DNA of 64,000 bases from Strix aluco (taxonomy: Eukaryota > Chordata > Aves > Strigiformes > Strigidae). Numbering within the stretch: the first letter of the stretch is position 1; the number at the start of each line of letters is the position of its first letter. Of the stretch, positions 35,484 to 48,919 are shown piece after piece. The translations under genes were made by a program, and so were the position numbers. The notes beneath the pieces were generated by a model. It was not told the origin of the DNA. It did no database searches and was given only the letters and a program-made list of their open reading frames with translations. Location: contig NC_133971.1 of the NCBI RefSeq assembly GCF_031877795.1, positions 11,138,325 to 11,202,324 of the forward strand, in the 5' to 3' direction.

Positions 35484-36066
35484 TGTGCTGGCTTTGGCTG
35501 GAATAGAGTTAATTTTCTTTATAGTAGATAGCATGGGGCTATGGTTTGGATTTGTGCTGGAAACTTGGTAACACAGGGATGTTTTAGTTATTGCTGAGAG
35601 GTGCTTACTCAAGAGTCAAGACCTTTTCTGCTTCACACAACCCCACCAGCAACTAGGCTGGGGGTGCATGAAAAGTCAGGAGGGGACACAGCTAGGACAG
35701 CTGACCCCAGCTGACCACAGGGATATCCCAGACGATTTGACATCATGCTGAGCATATAAAGCTGGGGGAAGAAGGAGGAAGGGGCAAAGGTTTGTAGTTA
35801 GGACATCTGTCTTCCCAAGTAACTACTACATGTGATGGACCCCTACTTTCCTGGAGATGGCTGAACATCTGCCTGCCAATAGGAAGTACTGAATCAGTTC
35901 CTTGTTTTGCTTTGCTTGTGTGCATGGCCTTTGCTTTACCCTGTCTTTATCTCAACCCACCTGTTTTCTCACTTTTACTCTTCTGATTCTCTCCACCATC
36001 CCACCAAGGGTGAGTGAGTGAGCGGCTGAGTGGGGCTTAGCTGCTGGCTGTTGTTAAACCACAGCA
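35484..36066 (+). mobile_element. ERVL-type solo LTR
   Basis: 583 bp starting TGTGCTGGCTTTGGCTGG and ending AAACCACAGCA, a widespread avian LTR that I recognise from its start, its middle (AGCATATAAAGCTGGGGGAA, TATA box at 35755) and its end. It is flanked by CAATG (35479-35483) and CAACG (36067-36071): a 5-bp target duplication, the size used by ERVL elements, with one C-to-T change at a CpG. No internal retroviral genes. Antisense to ELOVL7 in its presumed first intron. Confidence 0.9.
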
Positions 36067-39000
36067 CAACGTTTGCTACAAAGCTCTGTATTTATAAAGG
36101 TGCTGGCAAAATCAGATGCAGGGGACATCTTCTTCCTTTTCTAATGGAAATTTGAGTGACCCTCTTCCTTTTGGCACTAGCAATCACACAAGAGAAAAGA
36201 TTTTATGGGTAGAGACAAATTATAAATATCCCTGCCATCTTGCTTTATAAGCCAAACTATGGATGATAATCAAATATACGAAACCCAACCCTGACCTCAA
36301 CACCAGGTGCTTCAGACTGCCCAACTACGACAGCCAGGCAACTCAGCTGTAAGTAACTGGTGCTGTGGGGAAGTGTTAAAAATCTGTATTTTATAAATAA
36401 TTATTTTATTGGTTAGATTGATTACAGTAAGTTATCCTTAAAATCCAATATTCTTTCCATTTCGGTCTCAAGAGAACAGTCTATCAAGAGGCAAGGCATG
36501 GCAAACAAGGTACATTGTTCAGTGGTTATAATGATATTCTACCAAAGCCCACAGACACCTTGTGCACATTATGGCTCAATTTTTCAATAAACATATCCAC
36601 TGAATACAAATCACATTACATTTAATCAGTTCTTCAATAAGAAAAATAGTTTACCAATGTAACTGCCAGTCAGTTTTCTTGCTCTCATTCTGATGAAGAT
36701 GGTACTGGAACTCAGACTAGCTAGCTCAACACGCTGACCAAAACCTAAACGTGCAACCTAACTTAAACCTTATCACGTAGGTTAAACATGTAACCTACTG
36801 CTTCAAAACATGTTCTCAAAAAAATCCAGAAAATTCTGTGCAGATGATGGCTCAAAATGAATTGCCATTTATTATGGGTTTGGGGGTGTTGATTGACTTT
36901 TCCCTCTTACAATGCAAACCTCTCATTCTGACAACTGCAACCTCACAAATAGACAACTCTTTACATTTATCCACCTAACTTGTCAACAACCTTAATTTTG
37001 TGTTAGGACCCAAACATGCTGCTGGTGTTTAAATAGCAACTCTTATGCCTGTTAGGCACTAAGACCAAAAGCAAGCTTATTTGGAACCAGACTACTTCCA
37101 ATATATTACTTCTGCTCATATTAGAAAGGCAGCAGATGAAAATAGTCAATCTTCACATTTCCCACCCCCTCCCATACTGACAGAGACACATTTGTCCCAC
37201 CTCTCCTGACCCCAGCACTCACAGCTCTTCTCCCTTTAAAATATTTCACAAGAGCTAAAGGCAGTACAGGCTCTTAGACTTCAACATTTATTTTCTGTTC
37301 ATAACCAAGCAAGCAAGATACAACTCCCCAGCAGTTGCTAAACCTACTCTGAAAAGTTTTCACCACTGAGTTACTATCCTGAGAGAAGGATATACCAGAG
37401 AGCAGCCACAGCCCTGCCACCATACTGACTGATCAATTACTCTGAATCTGGAGGTAAGCAAAGAACAATAAGTTAAAACTAATTATTTTAAGGGTAGCAG
37501 TAATGTGTGCAAGAAAGACAGTTCTGTTCAGAACTTTTCTACAGTTAAGATTTATTCAAAATCAACTTTCATATATAACACCACTACTTTACTTTCACTG
37601 TGCTTTACAATTCTACTTATTTTCTTAACTTAGCTAGCTACCTAGTTTTCCTTTGTAAGTTCGTTTCTATGAACAACTGTTTGCATTAATGTCAGGTTTT
37701 CAGGATTTTTTTGTTTGTTAACTACCTACAAGTAGGGTGAATGGCAGCACGGAAGGTATTTTGTCTTATCCTGTTACACTTACTTCACACACAAATTCCA
37801 ACGTGCTGGAAAATAATACAACCAAACCTTGGGGTTTTTTTTTTAAAAAAATATAGAAGAGTAAAAAACCCCACACACAAGATAAACAACTAGCTTCTGC
37901 TTCAGGGAAAAAAAAAATTTTTGGAAGACTGCTTTTTTACAGTACAACCATGCTCTTAAGTAGTAACCTGATAACGCTTTGACCATAATACAGTCTTCCA
38001 TAACATTTGGCAGTTCTGAAGTCTACAGAACTTATACTCTAAATGTGAGACTGGAAATATTTGGCCTGAAGGGACAAAGCCTGAGGGGCAGAGAAGGCCA
38101 TTTGTTAAATATACAGCTTTAGTCCTTCATGCTGTAAATTCATCTGCAACATTAAGCATTTTTATAGCCACAGTTCAGTCAGGAAAATATGCATTTAGTT
38201 TACATACCTGCTAATCTACTTACAGAATCAGCACATCTGCACTTTTATTTCTAATGTTCCACTTTCTGCTTGTAACAAAATTTAAAAATGCAAGTAAAAT
38301 GCACTAACAATAGGGAACTTTTTTTTTCAAATGCAGTGTCTAGATTGCAGTAAACTCTCTCAAAATTAGGGAAGTCACACTAGCAGACTCATTTTCAAAA
38401 TTAGGTTATTTTAAATGACATATTGGAAGCAATTTACATGAACTTAAAAAAATGCAGTCATATAAGTTCAGTCTGCCCGGCTTGAAAAATACTAAAGAAC
38501 ATAGAGGCAGTCCTTTCAAGCACACACATCTGGGAAATAAGCACTGAAATTACCTCAAACACATGTGCAAGGTACTCAGCTGTTAGAAAGAAATAAGCCC
38601 TATTTTTCTTTTGTCTCCTTTTTATTTAAAAATGTCAATGGAAGTAATATTGTGCACCTAGGTTCAAGTCAGCTGCACAAATATAACTTCTGGAGACATC
38701 TTCAAACATATGTGTCTTCACCATTATAAAAATACAGAGTGTAAGTGAGGCAAAGGAGGGAAAGGGCTGTGTTAAAAGAGCAAGGTAATTTGCTGGCCTC
38801 TGGTTCCCTGCAGCTCAGCAGACAGCTGAAAGAGGCCACTAACTGGAGCTGAGTTAAGGCATACAGCTTTGCAGAACCAATTTCAAGTTGGACCATTACT
38901 TTTACTGGAGAGGCAAGGGTAGGTAAAATCATTTACACCAGCCAAAAATGCCACAAATACAACAGCAAACCATATGAGAATGCCTCATGATGACAAGTAG

Positions 39001-42000
39001 TAGGCAATAAGTTGTTGGAAGTACTCAAGTCTGGTTAGCACATAAAACTATTAGTGATTCTTGTAATGGGAATTACTGGTATGCCTCAAACATTCCTTAT
39101 TTTTAAATGAGAACAAGAAGTTTCTCACATTTCTTTGTTTAACCCACATGAAAGATATTTGCCATTCCTGATGCTTATTTATTCCCCCACATAGTTTTTA
39201 AATACTAGAGTAGATGTCAAGATCTGCTTTTAAATAGTAATTTTACAAGTGTTACATTGATGGCTACTGAACAAAACAAGCAAACAAAAGAACCTGACAG
39301 AAAACCAAGCAAAATTAAACAATCTAATGAAAGCTCCATCACTTCAGAAAAATTATTCTAAAACTCAGTGGGAACTTAAAACACTTAAAGTGAAGAATTT
39401 GCATTAGAGAAGAAAGCTAATTATTACAAAGACAGACAAGCTACTTTTACAGGGAACCCTTAGCAGAAGAGTAGAGAATATGACAATGCAGTACAGACTT
39501 CAGTGGGATAATTTCCGCCCAAGACAGATCCCAAAAGCAAATGTTCTGGAGCATTACCCCCTGGCCCAACAAGCAGGTAATGACAGGGGGACCCTCCACC
39601 CCACAGAGCCCACTGGAAGATGGGGAAAGCCTGCAGAAAGCAATGGCCCATGCAGATCTCATTTCAAAATGATAGCTTAAGAAGTGACAGTAATATTGGC
39701 TCACATTGAGGCACAATTATGAAACTTTCATGTTTCAGAATCAGTACTATTCTTAATTCTGCTCTTAAGTTCAGAAGGCAATTAAATCAAAATGTTTCAC
39801 AGATGGTATCTTGAGCTTTACCTGGGAAATACTGGCTCTGCCCTTCCTATTTCCCAAGGCTGTGTGCTTACATAATTGCAGTTATTTTAACTACATTACT
39901 CCCTTATGCCACATGGCAAACGTACATGCTGCCTATTACATTTGATGGATTACTCACCTATATTCTGCAACAAAGCTTTAAAATTTAGCTGGGTGTCGTC
40001 TGTTGTTATGAATTTCCATGAGAGAAGTTTCCATCATCTTCCCCATCCTTTACGTCTTCTCTCAACCACCCAGCCCATTTTTTAAAAGATTCATCTCACA
40101 GTCAAGTTGGCTACATCCTGCTTAGCATTAGGTGGCCTTTTCTTTTTTGATAATATTGCTTTTAAACACTGTTCCTGTTAGATAACAGTTCTGGCCAAGT
40201 GAGTGACAGAAAGAAGGTAGGCAAGGCAGCTCTACACAACTGAGGTACTTTGAGAAATTTCCAAGTTTTAAGAGATCTATTAGTTAGTCATTACCTTGAT
40301 TAAGTGTCAAACTTTGTCTTTGAAGCAAGTCCACTCTAAAACAAAATTCGTAACTCCTTAGAGTGCATCAACAGTATCTGCATGTATATTATAGAGTAGA
40401 CATTGGGGAGAGAATAGAAAGTTTCAAAATAAATAAAAATTCCTTCTAAAAAAGTGGAGATCCCAAAAACAGATGAAAGAGGTTTAGAAACTATTATGAC
40501 AACATCTACCTGTAAAATTCCCCATTGGAATTATTCAATAAGAGATCTAATACACTCACCCCTTACTGAATTATTTACACAGCACCTCTTTATTTAATGT
40601 TTTGCTTTTCAAATTAGCATCAAATCTGTCATTCACCAAAGCAAATAAAGCAGTCTGTAAACAGCAGAGCTAGTGAAAAGACATTTCATTTCAATCACAC
40701 TTTAGATTGGTTTTCTGCCAGACTAATGGATTTCCCATTCTGATGTTGGGTAAAATAAAGACTAATTTGTATTTCCTTCCACACCTGCCTATAAATTGGT
40801 AAAAGAACTGATACAGCAGACTTCACAGCAAGGCTAAACACTGGCAATAGGCGTAGAAAAGACCCTTCCTATGAGAATTATTTCAAGGGTACAGCCCCAT
40901 TGTGTACCCAACTCCAAGCCAGAATCACATGGGCATTCTCCTGGTCCACATACACTGATCCACTCACCAGCAACAGCTGAACAGAGAAGCCCCAGTGTAC
41001 AGTCCCACAGCATCACTGCCAAAGTTTGGTCTGGTCCTCAGACAGCTGCAGGATAAGTCACAGCAGCTCACTGACCCAACTGAAAGCTTAGTCTTTTGAG
41101 AAAAAACTATTTTTCAGTCAACTTGGACCTGAAAGGCTGAACCGGCTTGTGCAAAGGAAACATTGAGACACATGGACTGGGATGTCGCAGGCAAGGAGAA
41201 AGTTGGGAGGAGCAGCCCTATCATAGATCCCTTTAAACTGATAGTGAAATGACATAGGGTGGACACAGGATCATCATGTTCAGTCATGCATACTCATAGA
41301 CAAGCATGTACTAGATCCATAGTCAAGCAGTTCACACACTGCACTTCAGCAAGCCATCACCACCCATCAAAAGCCACAAGGGACACTCTACAACATGAGA
41401 ACCAAAGCCACAAAAATTACATTGTGCTACAGGAAGGCAGGAAAATATCTGGCATCGCCAGTACCTTAAATGCATCACCTGGGGTTGCAGTAATGCATGT
41501 GAAATCTTAGGGACTAATGTCCCACATGACATAGAAAGACACATCAAGTCCGAACAGTCCCTGCAATCATAGCCTGGAAGGAAGTTTCTTTACAAGTTTG
41601 AACCCAGTTATCAGTTTAATTCAAGTATGAGAAAGACTTTGGGCAGGCCCCTGAAAAGACTCCTACTTTCACTTGTGAAGTGAACACCATGGATATTAGT
41701 GTATCTTCCCAAGGCTTCTCTCCCCATATTGCCAATCTTTCAGAGAAAGGCAAAAACATAAGCAGGGGGAAAAGCTCCTAGAATTTTAACTTATCAGTAC
41801 CCCCCCCTGCCTTTACCAAAAACTCTTCACTTGAGCATGTGCATGTCAGCCATCCTGCAGTCAACTAGTCTCACCTGCCTACTCTGCTGTGGTGAGTAGT
41901 TCCTGCACCCAGCTTAGGACAGAAGCTCTTTTCATTGGTCCTCCAGTGCATGACTTGCATTTGGTTCTTTTAAGTTTGATTCTGGCTCAGTAATGCCAGC

Positions 42001-45000
42001 TCACCTAGCCCTGCCTACATGGTGAGCCCTGTGGCACATAGTACATGACAACTTTCACCTAAAAGTGAAATAAGGCTCACCTATGACGTAATTCTCACTT
42101 CCATTATGATATATCATTAAGCTTATCAAAGATTTTTGTCAAAGTATTGATTTAGTAATTGGACCATATCCAACTCATGTTAATCTCCTCCTTATCCAAA
42201 GGACTTAACAGATTCTCGTTTTTCCTCTTTGCTTATTATGTAACTGGAAAACTTTCAAGACCAGATCAACTTAACTTTGGGTCAGTTTAAACAGGCTTTT
42301 GCAAAATGAGAACCAGGGGCTAGAGAGCAGTAACACAATCTATTTTCAGCTGTGCTACACAATCACACTAACTCATACACCCCGTGCTCCTAGTCATTCC
42401 TCTACAAGCCAACATCTCTGTAATATGCTGAGCTTTTAACCATTCTGTTTTTTTTTTCCTCTACAGCAAAGACAAAATATATGTAAGAATTACTTACAGT
42501 TGTGGTGTTTTTAAAGTGCATACACATCATTAGTAACCAAGCAAACCAGAATACAAAATTCTGTACTGAACTAGAGGGGTAAGGAGTGGTATCCACCTGC
42601 ACTGCAAAGATAGCAGAGTCTTTAACCTGCACAGGAAGTACATTATTTTTAAGATACAATTTATAGGTAAGTTCTAAAAAGGTAGACGGAGTATGAGTGC
42701 TAACTAAATACTTTGAATGAAAGGGGTCAAAGATGTCTGATGACATCAAAAGTTTGCATTTTATAAACCTAAAAATGAAGAGGCTTTGTGGATGCATCCA
42801 CAAAATAGGACTAGTGACATTTAATTTCTTCTCATGGTGGTGATGAAAATTGCTTCTTTTGAATACATACTGTAGTTATTTGAATGCTTTGGTAAGACTC
42901 TTCAGCTTTCTACTGGACACCCCTTTCAAGGTGAAGCATATGGAATGCAAGTAAGAGCATCCTCATATCAGTTACATCAATACCTTCCCAACATACCTGA
43001 CAAAGGGCGGGCCACAGTAAAACAGACTCAGCTAACATTGCCAAGATCCGTGATCTGTCTAAAGCTCTCCCTCCTTCTCCTCTGTGAAACCATTACCCGT
43101 GGTCTGTATCATTCTTGAATCTCCAGGTAGGATGGCTTAGAGTTGACTATAGTTATGAGAACTATAGCTTGTATCTACCTGTCTGATTAAAGTAGCCCAT
43201 GTCAAACTATGAGAAGGGATGTGAGACCATTCTCTTCCTTCTGCAGCAAGCTGAGTCACAATTGGCTCCTTCATGTCATCTATCATCATTAACAGTTAAG
43301 AGTTAATGCATTATCTCATACATTCAATTCATTACAGTAGAAGCAGTTTGTTACCAAGAACCATTAAAGAACTTAGTTTGTGTTCACCCATCACTTAATA
43401 GATCAATGAAATAAATTGTCATGAAATAGTCACAGTGGGGGGCACTCCACTCCATGGAAGCTAAACAGGGAAAGAAATGCAGAGCTAGACTTCAGCTTCC
43501 AGTGAAGACTTCTTAAAACAAATGGAAACACGACTTGTTGCACAGCTAACATCTTGCTAATCTAGCCAACGCCAATGGATAAAAAGCAGACAAGCCCTCT
43601 TACTTCCAAAAACATCCTGTAACCACGTAATCAATGGCAATGTACCTGTAGCTATTCAGCACTAAAGAAAAATAAATACGGAAAGATTAGACCATAAATT
43701 TCACCTGTGGTAGACAAAGACAGGGAGACAGTGCTCTTTTGTAACATAAAAGTACGGTAGAAAGGAGTTTCATAGGAAGGGGAGATAAAAAGATATATGT
43801 AATTACCTTAAGAACATAATATTCACCTTAAGAAAGAAGAGATGAGCAAGTGAAAAGCCTTCATTATCAAAGGAAGAGGTAATTTTTACACTCACATCTT
43901 GCCTAGCATACGCTCAACTCAGCTACTGCCACTGTAGTTGCTGTGGCAAAATGACATTGCAAAGTCAATGTCATTTTATGGAACTTTTATTGCACCATGT
44001 AATCTTGCTGGGAGTTGCAACATACTTTTTTGTTCACTCTTTAGTGCAGCAACTTACAAGAGCTGGACTGCTCCCACATCACTCTCTCATGCTGAGGCTA
44101 GCTAATTTCCTTTACCATTGTTTCCCACTGCCTTGCACTTGCCCAACTTACCCACCCTCTGGGTCCTAGGTGGTTATCCTAGGCAGCGAAATAATGCACC
44201 ACTCCTGCTCCAATTTTGCGTGCACTGCATTAGGCAGACATAAATTCTAAAGGCAGCTGACCTAGAACTGACATCCCGCCACCTTTTTTTAAGCTACAAT
44301 GCAGCATAGCAGACATACTGTTGAGCACTGTAAACATCAGCAACTGCATCCTCCTTAGGAGACTCTTTCAAAAGAAAGCTAGAACCAGCTGTGCCCACAC
44401 ATTCTGCAATGACCCACATAGACCACCCATGAACTTTGGCAAGTGTGATGCAGGCAGTGGCTGCATAGCAAGAGGTGATGGCAGAGCTTTAGGGTGACAA
44501 AAGCCATGTTAAAGGAAATCTGTGCTAAATGTTTTAAAGTCTCAAAACACTCCCCCTACCCCAATAAGCGTGCTGACAGTATCATAAAAAAAGCTGCCGC
44601 TCCCAAATTCAGTCTTGGCACATCAACTACTGTTGTGAATGCGCTTTCTGGAGTGCTCCAGGAAGCTACTACACTGCCACATCCTAAATCTTTCCAGTCT
44701 GGAGCTGGTAATTTGTACAGCTGCAGTTGGAGGTTCCAAATCACAGAGGGATATGCAAAGAGATATTAAGGCCTTGGGTTTTTGTTTTTTTAGCTGTTGA
44801 AATCAACATTCTTCAGCATGATGAAAGGTCTAGTTAATCACTACAAAACATACTCAAGAATATCAGTGTCAGGCAACCCATGAAGGCACATTATACCATT
44901 GTTTGGAGACTCAGGCCTCTCCGCCAGAACAACTAAACAGAGTAGTAAGAACATGAATAGACTTCTAATTTCTCCCAGTGCTCCTGTTTTTTCTCCTGCA

Positions 45001-48000
45001 TCCCAAAGAAAATCTCCACTTAAAAAAAAATAATTAGTTTACACTTGACCAGTTACTGCAGAAGTGAAATATAGTTTCAGAAATGGAGGTGAAGTGGAAA
45101 AGCCAGGTGTTTTCCCAGTAAGTGCCTGTTGATGTTGAACTCTGTACTTAAGGGAGGAATCACAGAAGGACGGAGAACAGATGGCAAAGAGACATCTGAA
45201 TGTTAGGGACAGCTGGAGGAAGTGACCCTGCAGACTCATCCTGCAGTCAAAGCCACTTGTCAAGGTTGCATTGTGCTTATATTTTGAGTCCAGGGATGAA
45301 TGCATGGAAATTAGTATATTATAAAACCCCATTTGATTTTGTTTGAGTAAGCTTTTGGGTACTATTCAAGCCATCTTGAATGCTCTTTACACTACTTCAT
45401 GGTTGATAACTTTCCACAGCATCCTTCCCTTTTGAGGTGTCTGCACCCCTTAGAGAGTGATCCAGTTTGACAGAGGTTGGGCACACGGTGTGAACACAAG
45501 AATGGGGGCACCTTTGCTTCGACTCAGTACTAACAGCAGTTCCAGAAACACTTTTTTCCGCTTGCTGTGCAGGTACCCTCCTAAGGGCCACAGAAGTGCT
45601 GGACTTCCAAAGGGTTCCCATGAAAGCCCTGGGTGTCAGGACTTAACAAACAGTATTGAATAGGAACATTCATAGCTGCCTACAAGCATTAGAGAGAGGA
45701 AACATACAGTCAAGGTGACTCAGAGCAGTTAAAGGCCTATGGAGACAAATGAAAAAGGTTGCTCCAAGGGCAAAGCAATGCTGCATGGGACAGTACCCAG
45801 ATGACAACTTAAGCTCAAAAGCTTACATGAAAACAAAACTCTTCATCACCAAAAAACATTGACTGAGTTGATTAGCAAAATTGTCTTACAACATTTTTTA
45901 AAACCACATCCTTTTATAAAAATCCAATTTTAAAAATATCAGTCATTTGTTCAACTTCCAAGCAATCAGCATGCAGGAGTTTGCATAATACAAAATGCAA
46001 AGTAGACACTGATATTATGTGCAAAATATATTAATGACATTACACAGCTGTGAAGGTTTACTGCTGCTCCAGATCTAGTTAGCTAGACCTCAGTTCCTTT
46101 GCTAAGCGGACTTTTTAAGTTTTCATTATTTTGCACTTTCAGGAAGCTCAAGAAGAGCGTATAAAGCAGCATTATGCAGGCTGTGAGTTTGTAACAGTTG
46201 AGCTTTTTAAAATCAGCTTAAAACAAATAACTTCACAGAAGAACAGAATGAAACGCCACATTAAAGCACAGGTTTAATCACAGGTACGGTGTAAGGATTT
46301 TCCATCTTCTATGAGTATTTTCCACTACTACAGTAGAGTGTGGTTTTTATCATCTTTCCAAGCATTCAGAGACCACCCAGGACCACAAGACATCACTGCA
46401 GTTTAAAACAGATCAGCTCAGCCAGAGAGCATGTAGGGATGAACCACCTACATCTGACCAAATCAACTGCACTAATTTTTTTTCCCCTCTTTACGATTCT
46501 GAAAGATTGCCAAATACAAATAGCTCAAAAAAACGTATCACATCAACAAAGTGCATTAGGCAATGGATGCATCACATCAGAATAACACAGGAGACAATAC
46601 CACTTCCAGTGCAGACGCTTGGCAAGCAGCAGAGTACTCAGCCCAATACTAATATTCCTGTAAAACACTAGTATAAAAGGAACAGACAAGTGTCTAATAG
46701 TCTACTCAGCATGCAACAGCAGTAAAAGGGAAGAAAACTGGACTGTCTCCAGTAAAAAGAAAGATTAGGTTTATATATAACTATGCATTTAAGTTATCAA
46801 AAAAGGTCTTAGATAGCATTTTTTACATACAGGTTTCAGTGCTTTGCAGAAGAGGTCAGTGTGTTTGGTTGACTCTTTGTATGGAGCACTCAGTCACCAG
46901 AGAAAAAGGAGCACCTTTTCCATCAGTGAGCACAGGAAAGCTGTGAACAAAACTAGTGTTGGGTGCCAGTTCAGTATTCCAGTTACTATGCAAAACTACC
47001 AGGCCACACACCACTTTCCAAACCTAAAGCAACACCACAGCCCTCATCACTCAAGCAGGCTTCTAAGCACAGTGGTTTGTCTTCACTCTTCTACCTCACT
47101 TCAGGATGATTTTATTGTTCACAATCAAACCAAGGATTTGCTTTCACCCATACTCACTGTCTTCCATATACAACATATAGCTGCAAGTTCATCCAGCTGA
47201 CTATATCCAAAAAGCATGGTGCTTTCCCACTGACTGGAATGGAGGACTAGACCTCTTCCCACTGCTGTTGTCTCAACAAGTGAGCCAAGGTCATATAATT
47301 TCACCATCTGTTAAAGCAGCTCTCCTGCTTATCACAGAAGTCCTTCTAGATTTAGTTAAGTTTTGTCTGATGCTCCAGCACCTTGGATGAAAGCAACCAA
47401 TGGCATGCAATCACACTTGACAAAATTATGTATAAAATCTCTACAGGATAAAAGCAAGTACACCGAATTGCACAACTTGCACAGCTACAGAGGCAATTTT
47501 CCATTCCATACTTTTAAACGTAGTTCAAATTGGGTATCTAAGCTGTTCAGTTTTAAAATACAATAGCAACCTCATTTCAACAGATACGAAAAACTCCAGA
47601 CCAAATTAGAGCTCAGAATGGTCCAGTCCATGTTCAGGAATCTTTTTTCTGCAAATTTCAGATAAGCTTCCCTAGTTGATCAAGTGGACCACTTCAGTTT
47701 ATGAGAAGAAGTTTCAGGATAACCTGAAATTCAGCTGGAGGATTTTTCACCCCCTAAGATTTCAAACACTCATTAAAGTACTTCCTGAAGGAAGGCACAG
47801 AGAGCTCTGTGTTTTGCACTATGTTTTGCTCCTATGTTTTACACACCCTCCTCCAAAATGTAAGAGTGGTGTTCGTGGTTAGAAGCAAAAATGAGTGTAT
47901 TTCCTGAACCCCAGAGCTATGCACAAAGTTACTTACAGCCTTGCCTTAGAGTTTTATCACTTTGTGTAAAACTAAACTCAAGCAGACTCTTCTTTAACAT

Positions 48001-48600
48001 CCTAACTTGGTACAGAACAAAAGGTGCTACAGAAACAATGTTGTTAGCACAATAGTAGTAATGTAAGTGACCAAAGGAATTGATAACTGTAACAAAGCTT
48101 CTGAGTAATACAGCTCAAAAGTAGTTTTGTGAAAGGTTTAATTTCAAAGTTGACAGTGAACACTGAGCTTAACTCCATCAGCCCCTTAGCTTTTTGGACA
48201 CTGTCTTCTACACATGTCAGTCACAAAAGACAAGGGTGGACAAGGCATTTCCAAAGCACATTACAATAACTTCATTAAGCTTGACAGACCCTTTCTGTAC
48301 AGTTAAAGTTTCAAAAGTCAACCTTTTATTTCAGTAACGAAAAGACAAGCCACAGAACCCCACTACAAAAGTGATTAAAGTATTTAATCCAGATATTTCC
48401 AACTGTACATCTAAACAAACAAAAAGGGGATTGTAGTGGATGTTATAAATGCAAATACTGTAAAATACACCAAAGTATTCACTTGCAACATACCTGAATC
48501 TAAGTAATTTTCACCTGTACAGGAAAAGGCAACATTACCAGCTACTACTTCTCTGACCAGACTATAGACATCTCCATGCTGCACACCCCCATCTATTCAT
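36067..48600. other. Presumed ELOVL7 first intron, middle part
   Basis: 12.5 kb of mostly AT-rich unique sequence. I looked for ERCC8-like WD40 exons and other coding segments on both strands and found none. Frames up to 133 codons (for example minus 42803-42402) have no recognisable domain. A perfect 12-bp hairpin lies at 43948-43977. Confidence 0.55.
43948..43977. repeat. Perfect 12-bp inverted repeat with 6-nt loop
   Basis: AAAATGACATTG at 43948-43959 and its exact reverse complement CAATGTCATTTT at 43966-43977. Confidence 0.9.
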
Positions 48601-48919
48601 AATCATAGAATGGTTTGAGTTTGAAGGGACCTTAAAGATCATCTAGTTCCAACCCCCCTGCCATGGACAGGGACACCTTCCACTAGACCAGGTTGCTCAA
48701 AGCCCCGTCCAACCTGGCCTTGAACACTGCCAGGGAGGGGGCAGCCACAGCTTCTCTGGGCAACCTGTTCCAGTGTCTCACCACTCTCACAGGGAAGAAT
48801 TTCTTCCTTAAATCTAATCTAAATATACCCTCTTTCAGTTTAAAATCATTACCCCTCATCCTATCCCTACACTCCCTGATAAAGGCTTCCTGTAGTTTCC
48901 TGTAGGCTCCCTTTAATGC
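48601..48919 (-). mobile_element. Truncated CR1 LINE (3' end)
   Basis: The plus strand starts ATCATAGAATGGTTTGAG (the complement of the CR1 tail) and continues through the CR1 3' UTR into the last ORF2 codons. The 5' end breaks off at about 48919, in the sequence that normally reads CTTAAAGGGAGCC. It has the same 3' UTR type as the plus-strand CR1 at 7846-9217. Confidence 0.93.

Noticed and set aside
42402-42803. 133-codon minus-strand frame as an ELOVL7 or ERCC8 exon
   Set aside because: No similarity to either protein and no repeat or domain pattern; chance length.
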